64,000 nucleotides of DNA from Micromonospora pattaloongensis. Its GTDB lineage: Bacteria; Actinomycetota; Actinomycetes; Mycobacteriales; Micromonosporaceae. Position numbers and translations under genes: made by a program. Under the pieces are notes generated by a model that was not told the DNA's origin, did no database searches, and worked only from the letters and a program-made list of their open reading frames with translations. The DNA lies in the NCBI RefSeq assembly GCF_900107255.1, contig NZ_FNPH01000001.1, positions 1,169,162 through 1,233,161 of the forward strand, read 5' to 3'. How positions within the stretch are numbered: the stretch's first letter is position 1; each line of letters opens with the position of its first letter. Shown in pieces: positions 8,078 through 14,821 of the stretch.

Positions 8078-8154
8078 CGTCGATCTTGCAGTTATGGCCG
8101 GGGCAAAAGGGTTCGAATTACCGCAAAAGCAGGGCCACAACTGCAAGATCGACG
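8078..8154. repeat. Long inverted repeat, possible dispersed intergenic element
   Basis: CGTCGATCTTGCAGTT (8078-8093) pairs perfectly with 8139-8154; after one mismatch the stem continues for five more pairs (TGGCC/GGCCA), enclosing a loop of about 33 bases. It lies between the pectate lyase promoter and the 3' end of the MaoC gene. It may be a terminator for the MaoC operon, or a copy of a dispersed repeat; I recall GATCTTGCAGTT-type repeats in related genomes but cannot search here. Confidence 0.6.
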
Positions 8155-8164
8155 TGGAAAGGGC

Positions 8165-9010
8165 TCAGCGGACCGTGCCAGACAGGTGGGGTTTGGCGGA
8201 GCGGGCGTCGTGTAGGGCGAAGTCCCAGGTTGGGGTGGCGCTGAAGGCCACCGTGGCGGGGAGCAGGATCGGCAGCTTGAACGCGACGTCCACCGTGTAC
8301 GCGTCCGGCAGCCGCCCCTCCAGCGCCGCCAGGCAACGCGCCTTGCTCCACATCCCGTGCGCGATCGGACGCGGGAACCCGAACACCCGTGCCCCGAGGC
8401 GCGAGGTGTGGATCGGGTTGTGGTCGCCGGAGACCGCGGCGTAGTCCGTACCCACCCGCGGCGCGACCCGCCACTGCCCGGAAGCGGCCGGCGGCGCGGG
8501 CCGCTCACCCGGCTCGCGCCGCTCACCGCCGCCCGTGGGCTCCTTCCGCAGGTACGTCGACACGCCCCGCCACACCAGCTCGCCGCTGGCCCACGCGCTG
8601 GCCACGACGTCGAGCTGCCGCCCCCGTTCGTGCGGGCGGAGGTCGACGGCGCGCACCGACAGGTCGAGCGTCTCGCCGGCGTCGATCGGGCGCTCCACGG
8701 TGATCCGGTTGGCGACGTGCACCAGCCCGACGACCGGGAACGGGAACCCCGGCCCGGACATCAGCCGCATCGACAGCGGGAACGCCAGGATGTGCGGGTA
8801 CGTGGCGGGCAGCGTGTCCGCCAGCCGGAACCCGCACACCCGGTCGTACGTCGCCAGGTGCGCCCGGTCCACGGTGACCCCGCGCAGCATCAGCTCCACG
8901 TCGGGCAGCGCGTCGCCGCCCCGGCGGCCGAAGCCGGGCAGCGCACCCAGCGCCGCCCGCCGGTAGAGCGCCCCGGTCGCGGGCGGCCGGTCCAGCTCGA
9001 TGACACCCAT
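8165..9010 (-). CDS. MaoC-type (R)-specific enoyl/3-hydroxyacyl dehydratase
   Basis: A 281-residue double hotdog dehydratase/hydratase. The C-terminal hotdog carries the hydratase-2 motif YAAVSGDHNPIH (residues 190-201), with catalytic Asp196 and His201, followed by HGMWSKARCLAAL. The N-terminal half is a degenerate hotdog with YPHILAFPLSMRLM. This architecture matches mycobacterial HtdX-type 3-hydroxyacyl-thioester dehydratases, and the neighbours agree: the gene directly follows a two-domain FabG4-like ketoreductase and is divergent from a FadA2-like thiolase, the same set as the M. tuberculosis htdX-fabG4-fadA2 group. It interconverts (R)-3-hydroxyacyl and 2-enoyl thioesters. Its ATG directly follows the ketoreductase stop codon. 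Confidence 0.9.
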   Translation of the reverse strand: MGVIELDRPPATGALYRRAALGALPGFGRRGGDALPDVELMLRGVTVDRAHLATYDRVCGFRLADTLPATYPHILAFPLSMRLMSGPGFPFPVVGLVHVANRITVERPIDAGETLDLSVRAVDLRPHERGRQLDVVASAWASGELVWRGVSTYLRKEPTGGGERREPGERPAPPAASGQWRVAPRVGTDYAAVSGDHNPIHTSRLGARVFGFPRPIAHGMWSKARCLAALEGRLPDAYTVDVAFKLPILLPATVAFSATPTWDFALHDARSAKPHLSGTVR

Positions 9011-10366
9011 CTAGGCCCCCAGCAGGCTCTGGCCGCAGACCCGGACCACGTTGCCGGAGATGCCGCCGGACGCGGGCGAGGCGAACCAGGCGATCGTCTC
9101 GGCGACGTCGACCGGCAGCCCGCCCTGGGCCATGCTGTTCATCCGGCGCCCTGCCTCGCGGATGAACATCGGGATCTTCGCGGTCATCTTCGTCTCGATG
9201 AAGCCGGGCGCGACGGCGTTGATGGTCACGCCCCGCTCGGCGAGCACCGGCGCCATCGACTGCACCAACCCGATCACGCCGGCCTTCGAGGTGGCGTAGT
9301 TGGTCTGGCCCCGGTTGCCGGCGATGCCGGCGATCGACGCGACGCCGACGACCCGGCCGCCCTCGCGGATGAGCCCGCGCTCCAGCAGCACGTCGTTGAT
9401 GCGCTCGGTGCTCGACAGGTTGACGTCGAGCACCGAGTCCCACCGTCCGGCGTCCATCCTGCCGAGCGTCTTGTCCCGCGTGATGCCCGCGTTGTGCACC
9501 ACGACGTCGACCTGGCCGTGCCGCTCGGCGAGGTGATCGGCGAGCCGCGCCGGCGCGTCGGGGGCGGTCAGGTCGAGCTGCAGCGCCGTACCGCCGATCT
9601 CGTTGGCGACCCCCGCGAGCGCGTCACCGGCGCCGGGCACGTCGAGCGCGATCACGTGCGCGCCGTCCCGGGCCAGGACCCGGGCGATCGCCGCGCCGAT
9701 GCCGCGCGCCGCGCCGGTGACCAGCGCGACCTTGCCGTCCAGCGGCCGGTCCCAGTCGGCCGGCGGGTTGACCGCCGCCGCCGGGCCGATCCGGATCACC
9801 TGCCCGGAGACGTACGCGGACCGGCCGGAGAGCAGGAACCGCAGCGTGCTCTCCACGGCGGACTCCGCGCCGGGCGTGACGTAGACGAGCTGCGCCGTGG
9901 TGCCGCGGCCGAACTCCTTGCCGATGCTGCGGGTGAGTCCTTCGAGGGCGCGTTGGGCGGTGGCCTCGCGCGGGGCGTCGCACGCCTCGGGCGGCGTGCC
10001 GAGGACGATCACCCGACCGCTGGGCTGCAGCGCGCGGGCGACCGGGTGGAAGAAGTCGTAGAGCGCGCGCAGCCCGGTCGAGTCGGTGATGCCGGTGGCG
10101 TCGAAGATCAGCGCCGCGTGCGGCGCGGGCCGCCCGTTCTCGCCGGCCGGCGCCGCGTCGCGGAGCTCGACCCCGGCCGATGCCAGCATCTTGCGTACGG
10201 GTTCGAGCAGGCGGCCGCCGGGGGCGGCGCCGAGCAGCACCGGCCCGGGTGCCAGCGGGTCGCCCGGCCGGTGGCGGCGCAGCCGGGGCGGATCGGGCAG
10301 GCCGAGCCGCTTGACGAGTGCCTTGCCGGGTCCGGAGTGCGCGAAGCTCGCGTACCTGTCACTCAT
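9011..10366 (-). CDS. Two-domain 3-oxoacyl reductase (FabG4-like)
   Basis: A 451-residue high-molecular-weight FabG. Residues 1-200 form a flavodoxin-like first domain without a clear nucleotide motif; residues 210-451 are a complete short-chain dehydrogenase with the NAD(P) loop VTGAARGIGAAIA (about 216), NAG at 292, catalytic Ser344, Tyr357 and Lys361 (TNYATSK), and the PGFIETKMT block. It reduces 3-oxoacyl thioesters to (R)-3-hydroxyacyl thioesters. The same organisation is known for mycobacterial FabG4. It is the first gene of the minus-strand pair with the MaoC dehydratase, and shares a 52-base divergent promoter region with the thiolase gene. Confidence 0.92.
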   Translation of the reverse strand: MSDRYASFAHSGPGKALVKRLGLPDPPRLRRHRPGDPLAPGPVLLGAAPGGRLLEPVRKMLASAGVELRDAAPAGENGRPAPHAALIFDATGITDSTGLRALYDFFHPVARALQPSGRVIVLGTPPEACDAPREATAQRALEGLTRSIGKEFGRGTTAQLVYVTPGAESAVESTLRFLLSGRSAYVSGQVIRIGPAAAVNPPADWDRPLDGKVALVTGAARGIGAAIARVLARDGAHVIALDVPGAGDALAGVANEIGGTALQLDLTAPDAPARLADHLAERHGQVDVVVHNAGITRDKTLGRMDAGRWDSVLDVNLSSTERINDVLLERGLIREGGRVVGVASIAGIAGNRGQTNYATSKAGVIGLVQSMAPVLAERGVTINAVAPGFIETKMTAKIPMFIREAGRRMNSMAQGGLPVDVAETIAWFASPASGGISGNVVRVCGQSLLGA

Positions 10367-10374
10367 GGGCGTAG

Positions 10375-10390
10375 CCTACTCGCCAGTAGG
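10375..10390. promoter_or_regulatory. Candidate second TetR operator in divergent promoter
   Basis: CCTACTCGCCAGTAGG is an inverted repeat (CCTACT/AGTAGG) between the ketoreductase and thiolase genes. Its core TACTCGCCAGTA matches the TACTCGnnnGTA core found twice in the operator at 6237-6270. It overlaps plausible -10 boxes in both directions (TAGGTT forward, TAGGCT reverse). Confidence 0.65.
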
Positions 10391-10418
10391 TTAGAGGCAA
10401 CCCATTGGAGGCGAAGTC

Positions 10419-11711
10419 GTGGAGACGGTACGTCGCGTCGCGATTCTCGGAGGCAATCGGATCCCGTTCGCCCGGTCGAACAGCCGCTACGCCGCCGCGT
10501 CCAACCAGGACATGCTGACCGCCGCGCTCGACGGGCTGGTCGCCCGGTTCGGGCTGGCCGGCGAGCGGCTCGGCGAGGTGGTCGCGGGCGCGGTGCTCAA
10601 GCACGCCCGGGACTTCAACCTGACCCGTGAGGTGGTGCTCGGCTCGAAACTCGACCCCCGCACCCCGGCGTACGACATCCAGCAGGCCTGCGGCACGGGC
10701 CTGGAGGCGGCGATCCTGGTCGCCAACAAGATCGCCCTCGGGCAGATCGACGTCGGCATCGCCGGCGGCGTCGACACCACCTCGGACGCGCCGCTGGCGC
10801 TCAACGAGGAGATGCGTCGGACGCTGCTGAAGATCAACTCAGCCCGTACGCTCGGCGAGCGGCTGCGCGCCGCGACCGCGTTGCGCCCGCTCCAGCCGTT
10901 CAAGCCGGAGATCCCGCGCAACGCCGAACCGCGTACCGGGCTGTCGATGGGCGACCACGCGGCGATCACCGCGGCGCGCTGGGGGATCGACCGGGAGTCC
11001 CAGGACGCCCTCGCGCTGGCGTCGCACCAGCGCCTCGGCGCCGCGTACGACCGGGGCTTCTTCGACGACCTGGTCACGCCGTACCTCGGGCTTAACCGGG
11101 ACCAGAACCTGCGTGCGGACACCACGCTGGAGAAGCTCGGCAAGCTGCGCCCCGTCTTCGGCACCCGGGGCCCGGACGCCGACAAGGCCACGATGACGGC
11201 CGGCAACTCGTCGCCGCTCACCGACGGCGCGTCCACCGTGCTGCTCGCCTCGGAGGAGTGGGCGAAGGAGCACAAGCTGCCGGTGCTGGCGTACTTCTCG
11301 TTCTCGGAGGTCGCGGCCGTCGACTTCGTGCACGGCGAGGAGGGGCTGCTGATGGCCCCCGCCTACGCGGTGCCCCGGATGCTCGCCCGCGCCGGCCTGA
11401 CCCTGCAGGACTTCGACTTCTACGAGATCCACGAGGCGTTCGCCTCGCAGGTGCTCGCCACCCTCGCCGCGTGGGAGTCGCCGGAGTTCTGCAAGGAGAA
11501 GCTGGGGCTCGACGCGCCGCTCGGCGCGATCGACCGGGACAAGCTCAACGTCAACGGTTCGTCGCTGGCGGCCGGGCACCCGTTCGCCGCCACCGGCGGC
11601 CGGATCGTGGCGACCCTGGCGAAGCTGCTCGCCGAGAAGGGCTCCGGCCGCGGTCTGATCTCGATCTGCGCCGCCGGTGGGCAGGGCGTGACCGCGATCC
11701 TGGAACGCTGA
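10419..11711 (+). CDS. Acetyl-CoA C-acyltransferase (FadA2-like thiolase)
   Basis: A 430-residue thiolase. The nucleophilic Cys91 lies in DIQQACGTGLEAAI; the C-terminal catalytic motifs are NVNGSSLAAGHPFAATGGR (His) and CAAGGQG (second Cys). It either cleaves 3-ketoacyl-CoA in beta-oxidation or condenses two acetyl-CoA. GTG start at 10419 is supported by TTGGAGGCGAAGTC upstream (Shine-Dalgarno GGAGG). It is divergent from the FabG4-like/MaoC pair, and together these provide three consecutive beta-oxidation-type activities. Probably regulated through the operator-like site 30 bases upstream. Confidence 0.93.
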   Translation: METVRRVAILGGNRIPFARSNSRYAAASNQDMLTAALDGLVARFGLAGERLGEVVAGAVLKHARDFNLTREVVLGSKLDPRTPAYDIQQACGTGLEAAILVANKIALGQIDVGIAGGVDTTSDAPLALNEEMRRTLLKINSARTLGERLRAATALRPLQPFKPEIPRNAEPRTGLSMGDHAAITAARWGIDRESQDALALASHQRLGAAYDRGFFDDLVTPYLGLNRDQNLRADTTLEKLGKLRPVFGTRGPDADKATMTAGNSSPLTDGASTVLLASEEWAKEHKLPVLAYFSFSEVAAVDFVHGEEGLLMAPAYAVPRMLARAGLTLQDFDFYEIHEAFASQVLATLAAWESPEFCKEKLGLDAPLGAIDRDKLNVNGSSLAAGHPFAATGGRIVATLAKLLAEKGSGRGLISICAAGGQGVTAILER

Positions 11712-11729
11712 CCCCGGGCGTACGTGCAC

Positions 11730-11777
11730 GATCGCGAAGGATTGCTGGTGCTGTGACGGCAGCAATCCTTCGCGATC
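11730..11777. terminator. 18-bp perfect hairpin between convergent genes
   Basis: GATCGCGAAGGATTGCTG (11730-11747) pairs perfectly with 11760-11777 around a 12-base loop. It lies between the thiolase gene and a convergent small gene. No T-run. Same class of long perfect stem as at 6936 and 59224, but with unrelated sequence. Confidence 0.75.
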
Positions 11778-11786
11778 AACGAGCGT

Positions 11787-12011
11787 CTAGCGGGTGACTG
11801 CCCAACCGACGAATCTCGCGTGCAGGTCGCCGGCGGGCACGTCGGGCAGGTCGGGTGCGGCGTCGACGAAGTACGCGCCGAGGTAGATCGTCAGCGACAC
11901 GGGTGCGCCGTCGAACTCGGCAAGCAGTTGGCGCTTGCGGGTGCGGCAGGGCCACTGCCCGCCGCAGCCTGCGCACGTCCAGTCGGCTGGCACCGGGTTG
12001 TGCTCGCTCAC
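11787..12011 (-). CDS. Small Cys-containing protein of the WhiJ-like cluster
   Basis: A 74-residue protein beginning at GTG 12011, whose first bases overlap the stop of the upstream gene (GTGA). The N-terminal half holds DWTCAGCGGQWPCRTRK, a C-x2-C plus a further Cys, as in a small zinc-binding knuckle. The rest (APVSLTIYLGAYFVDAAPDLPD, then LHARFVGW) resembles short proteins repeatedly found beside WhiJ-type regulators in Micromonosporaceae, sometimes labelled flavin reductase without support. Function unknown. Third gene of a minus-strand set with overlapping starts and stops, divergent from the WhiJ-like regulator. Confidence 0.7.
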   Translation of the reverse strand: MSEHNPVPADWTCAGCGGQWPCRTRKRQLLAEFDGAPVSLTIYLGAYFVDAAPDLPDVPAGDLHARFVGWAVTR

Positions 12012-12223
12012 CGTGGCTCCGCATCCGCGTCTTCCGGCCCGGCTGCGAACTCGCCGGCGCTGATCAACGCCTCGCGGGCGTACCGCCAGTCGCGGCATCG
12101 CGACCGCAAGCAGACGGGACATGCGCCGATCACGGGGTCATCGGCGTGAATGCGGACGACGTCCCGGTAGTGCTGCACCAACTCGGGGGAGAGAGGTCGG
12201 TCGGCGGGCGGTGCGGGGCTCAT
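12008..12223 (-). CDS. Small hypothetical protein with CxxC-type cluster
   Basis: A 71-residue protein starting at ATG 12223, overlapping the stop codon of the previous gene (ATGA). It contains LSPELVQHYRDVVRIHADD followed by ACPVCLRSRCRDWRYARE, that is a C-x2-C-x4-C pattern. Proteins of this look accompany WhiJ/DUF397 clusters. I do not recognise a specific family. Its end overlaps the start of the next small gene by four bases, so the three genes are translationally coupled. Confidence 0.65.
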   Translation of the reverse strand: MSPAPPADRPLSPELVQHYRDVVRIHADDPVIGACPVCLRSRCRDWRYAREALISAGEFAAGPEDADAEPR

Positions 12224-12372
12224 CGTTGGTTCCACCTCGCGCAGCGCGGGCAGCGCAGCGACGACCCGCAGATGGTGCACCATCTGCGCGACTTCTGGTA
12301 CGTGACCATGCCGCCGGCGAATCCGAGGACGGCGGCGGCCAGCACTCCCGCGACCGCGAGATATAGCGGCAT
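12220..12372 (-). CDS. Very small membrane protein with C-terminal zinc-ribbon-like Cys pairs
   Basis: A 50-residue product if started at ATG 12372. It has one membrane helix (LYLAVAGVLAAAVLGFAGGM, residues 3-22), then a basic turn YQKSRR and two Cys pairs WCTICGSSLRCPRC, which look like a short zinc ribbon facing the cytosol. A longer in-frame reading up to 12492 lacks these family-like features and has no good start signal. It is the first of three overlapping minus-strand genes. Role unknown; perhaps a membrane anchor for the neighbouring Cys-rich proteins. Confidence 0.6.
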   Translation of the reverse strand: MPLYLAVAGVLAAAVLGFAGGMVTYQKSRRWCTICGSSLRCPRCARWNQR

Positions 12373-12557
12373 TGGTGGTCCCTCCCGTTCGACCCGGAGG
12401 AGCGACGGCGGCTCCGCCACCTTCGCCTGAAGCGATGCATGTGAATCATTCACAGTGTTGGGTGGCGACATGTATCCCGCAAGGCCATTCATGTCACGAA
12501 CTTCAATGAAGTTTGATTGGCCTTGATCTATCGACCCGCCTCATCGAGACTTGCCGG

Positions 12558-13415
12558 ATGGCACAGAAGCGGGAGCGGCGCACGCCGACCGTGCGCGCAC
12601 GGCAACTGGGGATCGAGCTCAAGCGGCTGCGGATCGAGGCGAAGCTGACCGCGGATCAGGTCGCCGAGGAGCTCGGCTGCTCGCAGGGGAAGGTCTCACG
12701 GATCGAGCTGGCGCAGACCGGCATCAGCAAGGGGGACCTGTTCCTGATGCTCGCCTGCTACGGCATCACGGACGCGGAACGGCAGGAGCAGTTCTGGCGA
12801 CTGGCCCGCGAGGCCCGCGGCCGCGGCTGGTGGGAGGACTATCGGGACATCATCACCGGTGGTCTGAGCGTCTACATCGCGTTCGAGGCGGAGGCGTCCG
12901 AGCTGCACTCCTGGTCCTGGGGGACGATCAACGGCCTGTTGCAGACCCGCGACTATGCCCGCGCCACGTTCATGGGCGAGCCGGCCGGCCGGGACCGGAC
13001 GCCCGAGGAGATCGACAAGCTCGTTGAGGCGCGGATGGAGCGCCAGCAGCGCCTGATCGATGGGTCGCTCAAGCTGTGGGCGGTGCTGGACGAGTCGCTG
13101 CTGCACCGGCCGATCGGCGGGCCGGAGGTGCTGCGGGCGCAGCTCGACCACCTGCTGGTCCCGCGGAAGAACGTCACGATCCAGGTGTTGAAGCAGCAGA
13201 CGGTCTGGCACGCCGGGCTGAACGGCGCGTTCACCGTTATGACCTTCCCGGCGCATCCGCCAGTGGTGTTCGTCGAGTCGCTCGCCGGCGACCTCGACGT
13301 GGAAGGGGAGGAGGACGTGCGGAGGTATACCCTTGCGTTCGACTACCTGCGCGCGGCAGCGGCGGGCGTCGAAGAATCCCGTGAGCTGATCGCGCGGGCG
13401 CGGGACATGACCTAG
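12558..13415 (+). CDS. WhiJ-like XRE regulator with DUF5753 domain
   Basis: A 285-residue regulator. Residues 10-75 form an XRE helix-turn-helix: LGIELKRLRIEAKLTADQVA, then EELGCSQGKVSRIELAQTGIS. The remaining 200 residues match the DUF5753 domain of actinomycete WhiJ-type proteins, with SWSWGTINGLLQTRDYARA and the late VVFVESLAGDLDVEGEEDV block. Such proteins pair with small DUF397 proteins and influence development or act like toxin-antitoxin units in Streptomyces. ATG 12558 is chosen because the HTH starts soon after; upstream in-frame codons to 12513 are not conserved-looking. The DUF397 gene follows by 14 bases. Confidence 0.9.
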   Translation: MAQKRERRTPTVRARQLGIELKRLRIEAKLTADQVAEELGCSQGKVSRIELAQTGISKGDLFLMLACYGITDAERQEQFWRLAREARGRGWWEDYRDIITGGLSVYIAFEAEASELHSWSWGTINGLLQTRDYARATFMGEPAGRDRTPEEIDKLVEARMERQQRLIDGSLKLWAVLDESLLHRPIGGPEVLRAQLDHLLVPRKNVTIQVLKQQTVWHAGLNGAFTVMTFPAHPPVVFVESLAGDLDVEGEEDVRRYTLAFDYLRAAAAGVEESRELIARARDMT

Positions 13416-13429
13416 TAAGGACGGCGGCA

Positions 13430-13633
13430 GTGGACCTGCGAGGCGTCACGTGGCGCAAGAGCACCCGCTCGAGCGGCGGCGGAAACGGCGACTGCGTCGA
13501 GGTCGCCGCCGTCCACGACGTGATCGCCGTACGCGACTCCAAGCAGCCCGACGGCGCGGTCCTGATGTTCGACCCCGCCGGGTGGCGCACATTTATCGAC
13601 GGTGCCAAACAAGGCGCCTTCGGGCCGTGCTAG
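13430..13633 (+). CDS. DUF397 protein
   Basis: A 67-residue protein of the DUF397 family, the standard partner of WhiJ-type regulators. Recognisable pieces are VTWRKSTRSSGGGNGDCVEVA at the start (the signature W-R-K-S-x-x-S), AVRDSKQPDGAVLMFDPAGW in the middle, and FIDGAKQGAF at the end. GTG start at 13430 is preceded by AAGGACGG. It is thought to modulate DNA binding by the partner regulator; that is known of the family, not shown here. Confidence 0.92.
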   Translation: MDLRGVTWRKSTRSSGGGNGDCVEVAAVHDVIAVRDSKQPDGAVLMFDPAGWRTFIDGAKQGAFGPC

Positions 13634-13996
13634 GCGTCTCCGTGGCCTGCGATGTCGCGCTGCCGCCCCCGCCGGGACGCTGCATCGGCCAGACCACGTC
13701 TTCATCGAAACCTGGTCTTGACGGCCAGCCTGCGCTACACTTCACCCGAAAGCTCTGGGCGCCGCTCAACGATGCCACCGGAGTTCTGGCGATATCTTGG
13801 ATGGCGCTCACCGTGTTGCGGTGGGCGTCATTCCTGTTTCAGCCCTCGCGCGTCAGATTGCTGCAACCAGAATCTTCTCGCCCGCGCTGCGAAGCCGTAA
13901 CCTGTCGTCTGCGTGGGCCTGGGACCTCATGTCGGAAGCATGCTTTCCGCAGGTTCGGTCCTTCATGATGATGTGCGGGTGGGGGTGGGGTAGTTC
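13634..13996. other. Lower-GC gap without a recognisable gene
   Basis: About 360 bases between the DUF397 gene and the Abi-like gene. Base composition is visibly less GC-rich than the surroundings. Several overlapping short frames are open but none has conserved motifs or a convincing start. It probably carries the promoter of the Abi-like gene and may be part of a transferred segment. Confidence 0.5.
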
Positions 13997-14704
13997 GTGG
14001 TCGCGGAACCCACGCTACTGGAACAGCGGTTCTCCCTTGAGCGGCTGAGCAAGTACCGCGAGGCTGTCGGTGGCGACCTTCAGGACGCATTCGTGTTGTA
14101 CGAGTGGAATGCGAAGATGGCGGCTACCTTCTGGACAACTCTTGGCCACGTCGAGGTACTGGTCCGCAATGCCATGCACCAGCGGCTGACCGAGTGGTCG
14201 ACGGAAACGTACAGCGAGCCCAGGTGGTATCTCGATCCAGGCAACGTTTTCACGGTTAAGGGTCGCGAGACAATCGAGAACGCTCGGAAGACGGCAATAA
14301 TGAAGAACCGCCGAGAGACTCCTGGCCGTGTCGTCGCGGAATTGACGTTCGGGTTCTGGCGGTTCCTCCTCATTTCCGCCTACGACCGATCCCTGTGGAA
14401 GCCGTGTCTACGGCACGTCTGGCCAGGTCAAAGCCTCCGCCAAGCCGTCAACGAACCCTTCGGTGAGCTTCTAGACCTACGCAACCGGATTGCTCACCAC
14501 GAGCCGATCTACAACCGGCCCCTCCAGAACCTGCATGAGAAAGCGCTGACGCTCGCGGAGTGGACCTGCCCGGAGACCGCTGAGTGGATCCGGTCTCGCT
14601 GTGACGTGCTGTCGGTGCTCAAGACCCGACCGTGGACGCGCCCTGCTCCCGCGCGCGGGCAGCGGCCGCCTCATCAGCGCAATCGGCCCTATCGGGGTTG
14701 GTAG
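13997..14704 (+). CDS. Abi-like protein with HEPN ribonuclease motif
   Basis: A 235-residue protein resembling the Abi_2/AbiD-AbiF group of abortive phage infection proteins. It begins EPTLLEQRFSLERLSKYREA, has the family-like YEWNAKMAATFWTTLGHVEVLVRNAMHQRL near residues 35-63 (two helices), TFGFWRFLL near 117, and the decisive R-N-R-I-A-H-H-E stretch at 162-169, an R-x4-H motif of HEPN RNases. Homologues are thought to cut RNA on phage infection. GTG start. GC content is lower than in neighbours, suggesting transfer. The last 25 residues are basic, Pro-rich and probably unstructured. It sits alone between the WhiJ-like cluster and purB. Confidence 0.8.
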   Translation: MVAEPTLLEQRFSLERLSKYREAVGGDLQDAFVLYEWNAKMAATFWTTLGHVEVLVRNAMHQRLTEWSTETYSEPRWYLDPGNVFTVKGRETIENARKTAIMKNRRETPGRVVAELTFGFWRFLLISAYDRSLWKPCLRHVWPGQSLRQAVNEPFGELLDLRNRIAHHEPIYNRPLQNLHEKALTLAEWTCPETAEWIRSRCDVLSVLKTRPWTRPAPARGQRPPHQRNRPYRGW

Positions 14705-14821
14705 CGTAGTAGGCGGTTTTGTCAGCCGCGCCAACACAGCGCGTTCCGCCCGCGTTGAGCGTGGCCGGGCTCCCCACGAGGCCGTGGCGGGCGCTGGAGG
14801 GCGGTCGGGGAGAATGGCCGG

